Counted from the first letter of the stretch, positions 1 to 5,905 are shown. The stretch is 7,580 nucleotides of DNA from Actinomycetota bacterium (GCA_009700815.1 WLLG01000097.1:1-7580), one strand, 5' to 3'. Program-made: numbers and translations. Notes: generated from the sequence alone by a model not told the origin.

Positions 1-1
1 T

Positions 2-1030
2 AATTGGATGCCAGGCGGATGGTTCCCTCAGGTCATTGAGCCTGGTCGCCTCGCGTCCGTCTGGTTGATTTTCGGGGCACTGGCATGCCTGGTGGTGATT
101 GAGGTGTTCGCCTTGCACTCTGACACCAGATCGGCAATCGGACCGCTCGTCGCCCTTCTAGGATTGCTTCTAGGGATGCTCGTGGCTACGGGTCTCCCCG
201 TTCGACTCTTCGGCATTCCAATGGCATCGGTGCGTTGGGCCTGGCCCGTTGCATTGTTCGCAACTGTGGTGTCACTTGATGCCATCGGGAACATAGTGGC
301 GGGTCGCAGAGTGTCTGAAGAGAGAGTTGGCGCCCCTAGCTTACTGGCAACGAGTCCTGACGCGCCATCAGCACTTCGCTGGAGTGGACTGGCGGTAGTC
401 GTCCTTCTCGGTTTGGCGAACCTTATGCCCCGAGATGAGGGCTCAGGATCGGCAACATCGTTTCGCCCTGCAGTGATTGAGACGCTGGCCAACGCAGGAC
501 CGCGCTTAACTCATCTTGATCAGCCATTTATTGCCGTAAACAGTCATCCACTCGCCTACCAGGCTACCGCCGCCTTGATGGAGTTTCTTGATCAGCGCAG
601 TGTGTCCTTTGCCCTCGGGGATCCAGTTGTGCTTCGACAGGCAGGAACGTACCGAACCTCAGATGGGTCGGAAAGTGCGACGGTGGTGCTGGCGGGCGGA
701 TCTGCGGCATTGACTCCACCTGCACCTGGATTTGAGCGAATTTCGAGTACGCACCCGCTCTCGCCCAGTGAACTTGCTTGGTTTTTTAGTCAGCGGAAGA
801 TTGTCGTTGAGCGTCTGCCAGCATATATCACATCCGCACCGGATCTAGGTCTCGACTTGTCTGAAACCGGGTGGGCTATGTTGCTATGTGGTGAATATTT
901 TGGGTGGTTCCACGATTCTATCCGCTTTGAAGGATCCGTCACTAGTGCTCAGAAGAGGGAACGACTGTGTGCGCTGAACGAGAAGATCGAGTTCGGTGCC
1001 GTCGCAGTCGATGTCGGACCGCCGCCGTAG
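2..1030 (+). CDS. C-terminal part of a polytopic membrane protein, function unknown (5' end outside window)
   Basis: The reading frame is open to the left edge (codons AAT TGG precede the first ATG at 8), so the true start probably lies outside the window. Counting from that ATG, about four hydrophobic stretches are visible near residues 18-36, 43-63, 77-98 and 125-140, followed by a soluble domain of about 200 residues. The soluble part has an alternating strand/helix look (FIAVNSHPLAYQA near 176, ATVVLAGGSAA near 225) and carries two cysteines near its end. Several TM helices followed by a C-terminal extracytoplasmic domain resembles large actinobacterial GT-C-type or uncharacterised membrane proteins, but I see no catalytic motif, which would normally sit in the missing N-terminal half. 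The gene ends convergently with the acyl-CoA dehydrogenase, 59 bp away. That it is a coding membrane protein is fairly certain; its function is unknown. Confidence 0.75.
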   Translation, partial: NWMPGGWFPQVIEPGRLASVWLIFGALACLVVIEVFALHSDTRSAIGPLVALLGLLLGMLVATGLPVRLFGIPMASVRWAWPVALFATVVSLDAIGNIVAGRRVSEERVGAPSLLATSPDAPSALRWSGLAVVVLLGLANLMPRDEGSGSATSFRPAVIETLANAGPRLTHLDQPFIAVNSHPLAYQATAALMEFLDQRSVSFALGDPVVLRQAGTYRTSDGSESATVVLAGGSAALTPPAPGFERISSTHPLSPSELAWFFSQRKIVVERLPAYITSAPDLGLDLSETGWAMLLCGEYFGWFHDSIRFEGSVTSAQKRERLCALNEKIEFGAVAVDVGPPP

Positions 1031-1086
1031 GCCAGTCACGCATGCGATGCGATGCATGAGACTTCGCCGAGCAACGCGTCATGGCC
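1030..1086. terminator. Possible imperfect stem-loop at a convergent gene junction
   Basis: GGCCA (1030-1034) can pair with TGGCC (1082-1086), and ACGC (1038-1041) with GCGT (1076-1079), across a small internal loop. The apical part contains a short GATGC-type repeat (catgcgatgcgatgcatg). It spans the whole gap between two convergent genes, where a bidirectional terminator would be expected. There is no T-tract on either side, so it is not a classical intrinsic terminator. This is weak evidence. Confidence 0.2.
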
Positions 1087-1089
1087 CTC

Positions 1090-2889
1090 CTAGATGGATG
1101 CCAAAGAGGAGCCGTCTACCTCATAGAGTGCCGAGGCTCCTGCTTGCACGGAGGGAACGAGACCGGCGGCCTGCGGCAAGATCTGTTCGGCAAAGAATCT
1201 TGCCGTTGTGATCTTTGCTGCAAGGTACTCAGTATCTGTAGATCCGGCGTCAAGTTCAGCCTGTGCTGCAAGTGCCTGTTTCGTCAAGAGCCAGCCACCT
1301 GTAACGGTTCCAAAAATCCGCAAATACGGTGTAGCTCCGGCGAGTGCCTGTACAGGGTCCGCTAGACCGTTCGTCATGATCCATTCGGTGACTCCAGCCA
1401 AACTTTGTACTGATTCGGCAAGGCCAGCACGCATGGATTCGAACTCTTTACCAGCGGCCTCTAGCTGCGCATCTGTATCGCGCATGTTCTGAAGATGGCC
1501 GTTGACGACTGCGCCCATTCGTAGGCCCAACTTACGACCAACAAGGTCCATTGCTTGGATCCCATTGGTGCCTTCGTAAATGGGGGCGATTCGCATATCG
1601 CGATAGTGCTGGGCCACACCAGACTCTTCGATGTATCCCATGCCACCAAACACTTGGATTGCCGTGGAGGTGACCTCCATGCCGACATCGGTACACCAGG
1701 CCTTGGTTACAGGGGTGAGCAACTCTGCAAGGTCTTCGAAGAGCTCAGCTTCTTCGCCTTCGAGTGCTCGTGAGAAGTCAATCGCTGCGGCGTTATAGAC
1801 AATGAGGGCACGCATTGCCTCAATATGACTCTTCATGAAGAGTAGCATTCGACGGACATCAGGGTGCTCGATGATCATGGCTGCCTCTTTGGACTCGCCG
1901 CCGATTTTACGACCTTGCTTGCGCTCTTGAGAGTAGGCAAGGGCTTTTTGGAACGCAGCATCTCCGAGTGCCACGCCCTGGATCCCAACTGCTATGCGGG
2001 CGGAATTCATCATGGTGAACATTGCGCGCAAGCCCTGGTTCTCTTCTCCAACCAAGTAGCCAGTGGCGCCACCTTCATCACCAAAACTCATTACGCAGGT
2101 TGGGGAGGCGTGGATGCCCATCTTGTGTTCAATCGACACGCAGCGAAGATCATTGCGCTCACCGGGTTCACCCTCGGGGGTGAGCAAGAATTTAGGCACG
2201 ATGAACAGCGAGATGCCTCGGGTTCCAGCGGGCGCATCGGGTAGCCGGGCCAGCACCAAGTGGATGATGTTTTCGGACATGTCATGTTCGCCGAACGAGA
2301 TGTAGATCTTGATACCCGAGATTTTGTAGGTGCCGTCTTCTTGAGGCAGTGCTTTCGTGGTGCAGAGTCCAACGTCAGACCCAGCCTGCGGCTCGGTCAA
2401 GTTCATGGTTCCGGTCCATTGCCCGGTCACCAACTTGCGCAGGTAGAGCTCTTTTTGCTCTTCGGTGCCCCACTCCTGCAGGCATTCAATTGCTCCAGTT
2501 GTGAGCCCAGGACACATGGTGAGGGCTCCGTTTGAGGCCGTCTCGAACTCAAGCGCACAGGCTTGGACAGCTTCTGGGAATCCAGCCCCGCCAAAGTCAA
2601 CCTCGGCGTTCAGGCCTTGCCACCCGGCCTCTACGAACTTTGCGTATGCCTCTTTGAACCCGGCGGGGGTTTGCACACCCTCAGGTGACCAGACCAAGCC
2701 CTCACGGTCGCCAGTTGCGTTGAGCGGGCCAAAAACCTCTTGCATAAATCGGCCTTGTTCCTCGAGTACCGATGCAACGGTGTCTAGGTCGGCCTGAGCG
2801 TAGAGAGTGCTTTTCGAGAGCTGTTCAATCTCGCCGATATGGCGCAGAGCGAAGAGGGCATCCTTAATTGGGGCGCGGTAGTCGTACAT
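1090..2889 (-). CDS. Acyl-CoA dehydrogenase, DmdC-like (3-methylmercaptopropionyl-CoA dehydrogenase family)
   Basis: This is a 599-residue FAD flavoprotein that would introduce an alpha-beta double bond into an acyl-CoA, passing electrons to ETF in the cytoplasm. It starts MYDYRAPIKD, as the long (about 590-600 aa) DmdC/AcdB-type subfamily does, rather than the short 380-aa fatty-acyl enzymes. Domains in order: N-terminal helices (about 35-155), the beta domain with MNLTEPQAGSD (162-172) and the GEHDM segment (200-204), the C-terminal helical domain with IQVFGGMGY (411-419) and RDMRIAPIYEGTNGIQ (430-445), and the extra 'acetyl-CoA dehydrogenase-like' C-terminal domain (about 465-590). Glu439 in YEGT is the expected catalytic base. 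The family includes DmdC of DMSP demethylation, but many members act on other short or branched acyl-CoAs. No DMSP genes are visible nearby, so the substrate is open. The start is supported by a TAACAT box 6 nt upstream. It lies downstream of the VOC gene, 83 bp away on the same strand. Confidence 0.95.
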   Translation of the reverse strand: MYDYRAPIKDALFALRHIGEIEQLSKSTLYAQADLDTVASVLEEQGRFMQEVFGPLNATGDREGLVWSPEGVQTPAGFKEAYAKFVEAGWQGLNAEVDFGGAGFPEAVQACALEFETASNGALTMCPGLTTGAIECLQEWGTEEQKELYLRKLVTGQWTGTMNLTEPQAGSDVGLCTTKALPQEDGTYKISGIKIYISFGEHDMSENIIHLVLARLPDAPAGTRGISLFIVPKFLLTPEGEPGERNDLRCVSIEHKMGIHASPTCVMSFGDEGGATGYLVGEENQGLRAMFTMMNSARIAVGIQGVALGDAAFQKALAYSQERKQGRKIGGESKEAAMIIEHPDVRRMLLFMKSHIEAMRALIVYNAAAIDFSRALEGEEAELFEDLAELLTPVTKAWCTDVGMEVTSTAIQVFGGMGYIEESGVAQHYRDMRIAPIYEGTNGIQAMDLVGRKLGLRMGAVVNGHLQNMRDTDAQLEAAGKEFESMRAGLAESVQSLAGVTEWIMTNGLADPVQALAGATPYLRIFGTVTGGWLLTKQALAAQAELDAGSTDTEYLAAKITTARFFAEQILPQAAGLVPSVQAGASALYEVDGSSLASI

Positions 2890-2895
2890 AACCCC

Positions 2896-2901
2896 ATGTT
2901 A
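2896..2901 (-). promoter_or_regulatory. -10 box (TAACAT) for the acyl-CoA dehydrogenase, leaderless
   Basis: On the minus strand TAACAT is followed by six bases (GGGGTT) and then the ATG at 2889. Transcription would therefore start at or next to the A of the start codon. There is no purine-rich Shine-Dalgarno at the usual distance other than the GGGG in this spacer. No convincing -35 box is seen at 16-18 bp. Confidence 0.6.
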
Positions 2902-2912
2902 CCGGTGGGTAA

Positions 2913-2922
2913 GTTGATCAAC
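2913..2922. promoter_or_regulatory. Palindrome GTTGATCAAC upstream of the acyl-CoA dehydrogenase -10 box
   Basis: This is a perfect 10-bp inverted repeat, 11 bp upstream of the proposed TAACAT box and thus in the core promoter or spacer region. A repressor bound there would block RNA polymerase, so it is a candidate operator, for example for a TetR-type regulator of acyl-CoA metabolism. The symmetry does not extend beyond 10 bp, and I do not recognise the motif as a known site. Confidence 0.3.
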
Positions 2923-2972
2923 ACCTCGGCGAACTGAACTCAGGCAGAAATATTGAACGTCGAAGCTGTTGC

Positions 2973-3710
2973 TTAACTCGACGGGTGCGGGCTCATCACT
3001 GCAATGGGCAACCCGATTCCAACCGAGTTCGTCCGCAACCGGGCAATCTGGCGTCCGGTCTGCACTGCAGCTTTGGGTGTACCGAGTAGTTCACCAAGTG
3101 CCGCTGCGGTGCTGTCAAGATCGGCAGCGACGAGCGCCAAGCCAAAGATCTGCGCAGGTGACTCGCTGGTGGCCTCACCAAAATCGGGACCCATGAGTTC
3201 GACAATTACATCGCCTGCCCAAAAGAATGTTTGACGCATCGGGGACCCATAACTCGAAGTGCTTCGACTGCCGCGAACCTCAAACCCTGCCGACTCAAAG
3301 GCGGCGATACTGCGTTGGGAGTCACCTGTACTGACCACGATGTGGTCAATAGACGTGATGCCGTTGGGGTGAGGCTGCGATGCAACCGAGTTGAGCCTCG
3401 GACCTCGGTCGCTAGCTGCCAGCAGTTCTAGGCCGTCAATGGAAGAGTGCTCTGGGGTGGAACTGCCGCTAGTGCGACCCTGAATCTGGCAGTCCTGAAT
3501 CTGGCAGTCCTGAATCTGCCAGCCCTGAAAGGGTTCGCCCTGGCCAGTGCACTGAATGATTGTCTGTCCCAGTGTGACTGTGGCCTCTGCCGAGACGAAG
3601 AAGCCCGCAGCGCTCCAAGCGGCAGCCGTATCTCCGAGCCTGAGCAGTTCAAGCTGAAGGGGTCGGGCAAGAGCGGGCTTCTCTAGGGGACCAAAAGTGT
3701 CGGCTGGCAT
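2973..3710 (-). CDS. VOC-superfamily (glyoxalase/bleomycin-resistance-like) protein with two half domains
   Basis: This is a 245-residue cytoplasmic protein. The N-terminal half begins a VOC-like strand-helix unit (QLELLRLGDTAAAWSAAGF, 19-37). The C-terminal half is clearer: HPNGITSIDHIVVSTGD (114-130), FFWAGDVIVELMG (162-174) and GLALVAADLDSTAAALGELLG (190-210). His123 and Glu171 occupy positions that often bind metal in this superfamily, but the reaction is unknown. The ATG at 3710 is preferred over an in-frame ATG at 3758. The extra 16 residues are Arg/Ser-rich and unlike a VOC start, the upstream ATG lies inside the divergent gene, and a TACCGT box sits 6 nt before 3710. A 15-bp tandem repeat encodes IQDCQ-type units at residues 65-78, inside what should be a strand or loop linking the halves. 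The gene lies upstream of the acyl-CoA dehydrogenase on the same strand and could be partly co-transcribed with it. Confidence 0.85.
   Translation of the reverse strand: MPADTFGPLEKPALARPLQLELLRLGDTAAAWSAAGFFVSAEATVTLGQTIIQCTGQGEPFQGWQIQDCQIQDCQIQGRTSGSSTPEHSSIDGLELLAASDRGPRLNSVASQPHPNGITSIDHIVVSTGDSQRSIAAFESAGFEVRGSRSTSSYGSPMRQTFFWAGDVIVELMGPDFGEATSESPAQIFGLALVAADLDSTAAALGELLGTPKAAVQTGRQIARLRTNSVGIGLPIAVMSPHPSS
3480..3529. repeat. 15-bp in-frame tandem repeat, three units plus a partial
   Basis: Units on the + strand are CTGAATCTGGCAGTC at 3480-3494, an identical copy at 3495-3509, and CTGAATCTGCCAGCC at 3510-3524 (two differences), then CTGAA at 3525-3529. The period is a multiple of three, so the VOC frame stays open. 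On the coding (minus) strand it encodes WQIQD, CQIQD, CQIQG. The two identical units suggest a recent duplication by slippage. Confidence 0.9.
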
Positions 3711-3716
3711 GGCGGA

Positions 3717-3726
3717 ACGGTACCGT
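3717..3726. promoter_or_regulatory. Symmetric bidirectional promoter: overlapping TACCGT -10 boxes on both strands
   Basis: ACGGTACCGT is a perfect 10-bp palindrome. On the plus strand TACCGT (3721-3726) is followed by seven bases and GTG 3734. On the minus strand TACCGT (3722 down to 3717) is followed by six bases and ATG 3710. Both starts are therefore placed for leaderless transcription from one shared element, the two hexamers overlapping by the central TA. No clear -35 box is visible in either direction. The spacing is seen directly; promoter activity is inferred. Confidence 0.5.
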
Positions 3727-3733
3727 GGCCACC

Positions 3734-4417
3734 GTGACATTGACCGACACGAGGACAAATGAGGTAGATCTCAATCGCCGTGCACTCACCTGGCTGCTGA
3801 TAGCCGCTGCCGGGTACGTGGCCTGTTCACTGATGGCGAACGTCATGTCCGTCAGGATTCTTCGAATAGGCCCAGACTGGGCAAGCTTCTCGATTGACGC
3901 CGGAACCCTGACCTACCCGCTCACGTTCACGCTTCGAGACCTTGTCCACAAGGTCGGTGGACGATGGGCTGCTCGGGTCATCATTTTGAGTGCCGCTGCC
4001 TTCAACATTGTGTTAGCGCTGGGCTTGTATCTTGCAGCAATCTTGCCGGCTGACTCCGAGGTGAGAGGGCCGGCACAAGAGTGGTTTGGTCCCGTACTCA
4101 ATCCCGTCACCAGAATCGTGCTCGCCTCGGTAGTTGCACAAGTGATCGCGGAGTTCGCTGACACTGAGGTGTACCACCGCTTCGTCATGCGATTCGGCCA
4201 TCGGGTGCAGTGGGGCAGAGTGCTGACCTCGAACGCGATCGCAATCCCGATTGACTCAATCGTGTTTGTGCTCATCGCCTTTGGTGGCACGCTTCCCTGG
4301 TCAGTAGCAGTGTCGATCATCTGGGCGAACATCGTGGTGAAAGGCCTAGCCACGATCGTGAGCATCCCGCTGATCTATGCAGTCCCAGAGGACCTGTCGC
4401 GACCTCCGCTGGATTGA
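3734..4417 (+). CDS. yhhQ: VUT-family queuosine-precursor transporter (YhhQ-like, DUF165)
   Basis: This is an integral membrane protein, 227 residues from this start, of the Vut_1 family. Studied members (YhhQ) import queuosine precursors such as preQ0, preQ1 or queuine for tRNA wobble-base modification. Numbering below is from the alternative GTG at 3725. Hydrophobic segments lie near 20-44, 84-106, 130-147, 170-189 and 197-219. Family signatures are AGTLTYPLTFTLRDLVHKVGG (59-79, the 'PLTF..D..' block), AEFADTEVYHRF (142-153) and SNAIAIPIDSIVFVLIAFGG (169-188) with the intramembrane Asp. Family members are usually about 200-240 aa, so it is full length. I chose GTG 3734 because TACCGT lies 7 nt before it. 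GTG 3725 (three more residues) overlaps that box and has no ribosome-binding site. No Q-biosynthesis or tgt gene is in the window, so salvage is inferred from family only. Confidence 0.88.
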   Translation: MTLTDTRTNEVDLNRRALTWLLIAAAGYVACSLMANVMSVRILRIGPDWASFSIDAGTLTYPLTFTLRDLVHKVGGRWAARVIILSAAAFNIVLALGLYLAAILPADSEVRGPAQEWFGPVLNPVTRIVLASVVAQVIAEFADTEVYHRFVMRFGHRVQWGRVLTSNAIAIPIDSIVFVLIAFGGTLPWSVAVSIIWANIVVKGLATIVSIPLIYAVPEDLSRPPLD

Positions 4418-4439
4418 CGGCGCGACTTCGACAGCGCCG
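4418..4439 (+). terminator. Small GC-rich hairpin at the 3' end of the transporter gene
   Basis: CGGCGC (4418-4423) pairs perfectly with GCGCCG (4434-4439) around a 10-nt loop, starting directly after the TGA stop. No run of T follows, so if it ends transcription it would be a weak or Rho-assisted site. It may simply protect the mRNA 3' end. Confidence 0.3.
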
Positions 4440-4485
4440 AACCGAGGCAGGGTGTTGATACGGGGAACTTCGCCTACAACGTGAA

Positions 4486-4521
4486 CTGCGCTCCCGTCGG
4501 CAGGTGCCAAGAGAAGCGCAG
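4486..4521. terminator. Inverted repeat between convergent yhhQ and bL37 genes
   Basis: CTGCGCT (4486-4492) and AGCGCAG (4515-4521) form a 7-bp perfect stem around a 22-nt loop that itself contains GGCA/TGCC. It sits between two genes that converge (yhhQ ends at 4417, bL37 ends at 4541), where a two-way terminator is plausible. A T-tract is missing in both directions. The rest of 4440-4540 shows nothing I can assign. Confidence 0.25.
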
Positions 4522-4540
4522 ACCAGAATCGGAAAGTGAA

Positions 4541-4630
4541 TTAGGAGTTTCGACCGGCGTTTGGCTTACGGCCATGATTGGCCTTCTTACGCCGCACGTT
4601 TGCTTTTTTCTTCTGCGTGCGTTGTGACAT
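4541..4630 (-). CDS. Ribosomal protein bL37 homologue (29 aa)
   Basis: This is a 29-codon gene on the minus strand: ATG at 4630, TAA at 4541-4543. The product begins MSQRTQKKKANVRRKK and continues ANHGRKPNAGRNS. It is extremely basic (11 Lys/Arg plus one His in 29), like tiny rRNA-threading proteins. The segment KKANHGRKPNA matches, from memory, the KANHGKRPNA-type C-terminus of bL37, a 24-residue large-subunit protein seen in mycobacterial ribosome structures and annotated across actinobacteria. This version is a few residues longer at both ends. TAACAT lies 7 nt before the ATG, giving a leaderless mRNA. An in-frame ATG at 4639 would add three residues (MVS) but overlaps the -10 box. It diverges from ychF and converges on yhhQ. 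Length and motif make a chance ORF unlikely. Confidence 0.85.
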   Translation of the reverse strand: MSQRTQKKKANVRRKKANHGRKPNAGRNS

Positions 4631-4637
4631 GCTCACC

Positions 4638-4643
4638 ATGTTA
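4638..4643 (-). promoter_or_regulatory. -10 box (TAACAT) for bL37, leaderless
   Basis: On the minus strand TAACAT is followed by GGTGAGC (7 nt) and ATG at 4630, so the predicted transcript starts at the initiation codon. The same hexamer serves the acyl-CoA dehydrogenase. No recognisable -35 box is seen. GGTGA just before the ATG resembles part of a Shine-Dalgarno but is only 2 nt from it, too close to work normally. Confidence 0.6.
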
Positions 4644-4727
4644 GTGGAGGTCACCCCTCGGACTCCAGACGAGGCACAGCAACCTAGGGCTCAACAGGCT
4701 CAGATGGGGCAGGAGCGCTGAACCAAG

Positions 4728-4733
4728 TACCGT
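4728..4733 (+). promoter_or_regulatory. Probable -10 box (TACCGT) for ychF
   Basis: TACCGT is identical to the hexamer used at the yhhQ/VOC promoter. A start 6-7 nt downstream (about 4740) would give a 5' leader of about 44 nt before the ychF GTG. That fits this being the gene with a proper ribosome-binding site. No -35 match is evident. Confidence 0.4.
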
Positions 4734-4772
4734 GTGGCCATGCTGTGCGAACCTGTTCAGCACCTCACTTTC

Positions 4773-4777
4773 AGGAA
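4773..4777 (+). promoter_or_regulatory. Ribosome-binding site AGGAA that fixes the ychF start
   Basis: AGGAA lies 6 nt upstream of GTG 4784. It supports this codon over the in-frame GTG at 4745, which would add 13 residues absent from the family. Confidence 0.7.
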
Positions 4778-4783
4778 CTTCAC

Positions 4784-5866
4784 GTGGAACGATTTGGATT
4801 TGTCGGCTTACCCAATGCAGGGAAGTCATCGCTATACAACGCTCTTGCCGGTGGGGGTGCTCTAGCCGCCCCGTATGCCTTTGCCACGGTAGACCCAAAC
4901 GTTGGCGTAGCGAAGGTTCCCGATGATCGGTTGCAACGTTTGGCAATCATGAGTCAGACCAAAACCATTGTTCCTGCCAGCGTGCAGTTTGTGGATATCG
5001 CTGGACTTGTTGAGGGTGCCGCTCAGGGCGAAGGACTTGGTAATCGCTTCTTGGCTCATATCCGAGAAGTTGACGCGATCGTCTTTATCCTGCGTGCCTT
5101 CATCGACACAGACGTAGACGGATCCTCGGATCCAGTCGACCAACTCAATACCCTCGAGGTTGAGTTGGTGTACTCCGATCTTGAGACCCTTGAGAAGCAG
5201 GCAGACAAAAGGCGCAAGGCAGCTCGGGCAGATAAAACGCTCGCCGATGAGGTCGCTGCAATGGATGCGGCCCTTGAATTGCTCCAAGCAGGCACCCCCA
5301 TCTATCGCTCGCAACTCGATGAAGCGCAGAGGCACTTACTGAAGCCATTCTTTTTGCTCACGGCCAAGCCTGCGATGGCGCTGGTCAATCTTGATGAGGA
5401 ACAACTCATTGACCCGGAGCCGCTCTTAGCTCCGGTACGTGAAGCGTTTGGCTCAGGCGCAGGTGACCAAGTCATTGGGCTCTGTATCCAACTCGAGGCC
5501 GAAGCAGCGATGCTCGACGAAGAGTCACGCGCCGAGATGCTCGAAGCGCTTGGCTTGGGCGAAGGCGCACTGCCAGCGTTCTTACACGCTGCGTATCAGA
5601 TGCTTGGCCTGCGCACCTTTTTCACTACCGGCGAGAAAGAGACTCGAGCTTGGACGTTCCGAACGGGATCCAAGGCACCGCAATGCGCCGGTGTCATCCA
5701 CACCGACTTTGAGCGTGGTTTTATTCGTGCAGAAACCATCCACTGGGATGAACTGCTGGAGTTGGGCTCTTGGGCAAAGGCGCGTGAGGTAGGGAAAGCC
5801 CGCATCGAGGGTAAGGAATATGTCGTGGCCGATGGCGACGTGATGGATTTTCGATTCAATGTGTAG
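4784..5866 (+). CDS. ychF: YchF/OLA1-family ribosome-binding ATPase
   Basis: This is a 360-residue cytoplasmic P-loop NTPase of the Obg-related YchF family (E. coli 363 aa). Members bind ribosomes, prefer ATP over GTP and are linked to stress responses and translation. Visible motifs: G1 GLPNAGKSS (8-16), G3 DIAGLVEGAAQGEGLGNRFL (71-90), the non-canonical G4 VNLDE (201-205; NxxE instead of NKxD, the basis of ATP preference), a helical arm (about 130-180), and the C-terminal TGS domain (about 275-360) ending DGDVMDFRFNV. GTG 4784 gives MERFGFVGLPNAGKSS, the expected N-terminus. One oddity: the loop that in E. coli reads NDNIIHVSGK, including His114, is three residues shorter here (IDTDVDGSSDP, 107-117) and has no histidine. 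A 39-bp gap with a palindrome separates it from the DUF192 gene. Confidence 0.97.
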   Translation: MERFGFVGLPNAGKSSLYNALAGGGALAAPYAFATVDPNVGVAKVPDDRLQRLAIMSQTKTIVPASVQFVDIAGLVEGAAQGEGLGNRFLAHIREVDAIVFILRAFIDTDVDGSSDPVDQLNTLEVELVYSDLETLEKQADKRRKAARADKTLADEVAAMDAALELLQAGTPIYRSQLDEAQRHLLKPFFLLTAKPAMALVNLDEEQLIDPEPLLAPVREAFGSGAGDQVIGLCIQLEAEAAMLDEESRAEMLEALGLGEGALPAFLHAAYQMLGLRTFFTTGEKETRAWTFRTGSKAPQCAGVIHTDFERGFIRAETIHWDELLELGSWAKAREVGKARIEGKEYVVADGDVMDFRFNV

Positions 5867-5879
5867 CCGGCCAACATTT

Positions 5880-5896
5880 TTGCGCAGTCTGCGCAA
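5880..5896. promoter_or_regulatory. 17-bp perfect palindrome between ychF and the DUF192 gene
   Basis: TTGCGCAG-T-CTGCGCAA has 8-bp arms around a single central T. It fills much of the 39-bp gap and ends 9 nt before the DUF192 ATG. The odd centre and long arms look more like a dimeric protein-binding site than an RNA hairpin. As RNA it could form a 6-bp stem (UUGCGC/GCGCAA) with a 5-nt loop. No T-tract follows, so it is not a standard terminator. The function is unknown. Confidence 0.4.
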
Positions 5897-5905
5897 CTCG
5901 GGGCC

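Noticed and set aside
996..1365. Short plus-strand frames over the convergent junction (996-1211 and 1081-1365).
   Set aside because: Arg-rich or Cys-rich low-complexity translations that overlap real genes; no start signals.
3711..3758. In-frame ATG at 3758 as start of the VOC protein (16 extra residues).
   Set aside because: The added residues are Arg/Ser-rich and unlike the family, the codon lies inside the divergent transporter gene, and the promoter-like box points to 3710.
4418..4540. A tRNA or other structured RNA in the gap after yhhQ.
   Set aside because: No cloverleaf, CCA end or T-loop consensus on either strand; only the two short stems listed.
4745..4783. GTG 4745 as start of ychF.
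   Set aside because: It adds 13 residues before the invariant FGFVGLPN start of the family; GTG 4784 has an AGGAA site at 6 nt.
4740..4926. Possible leader ORF beginning ATG 4740, 6 nt after the ychF -10 box.
   Set aside because: It runs into ychF in another frame to 4926, has no family resemblance and would interfere with ychF translation. It is most likely a shadow.
5119..5132. Doubled GGATCC separated by TC inside ychF.
   Set aside because: It lies within conserved coding sequence (DGSSDP) and is explained by codon choice.
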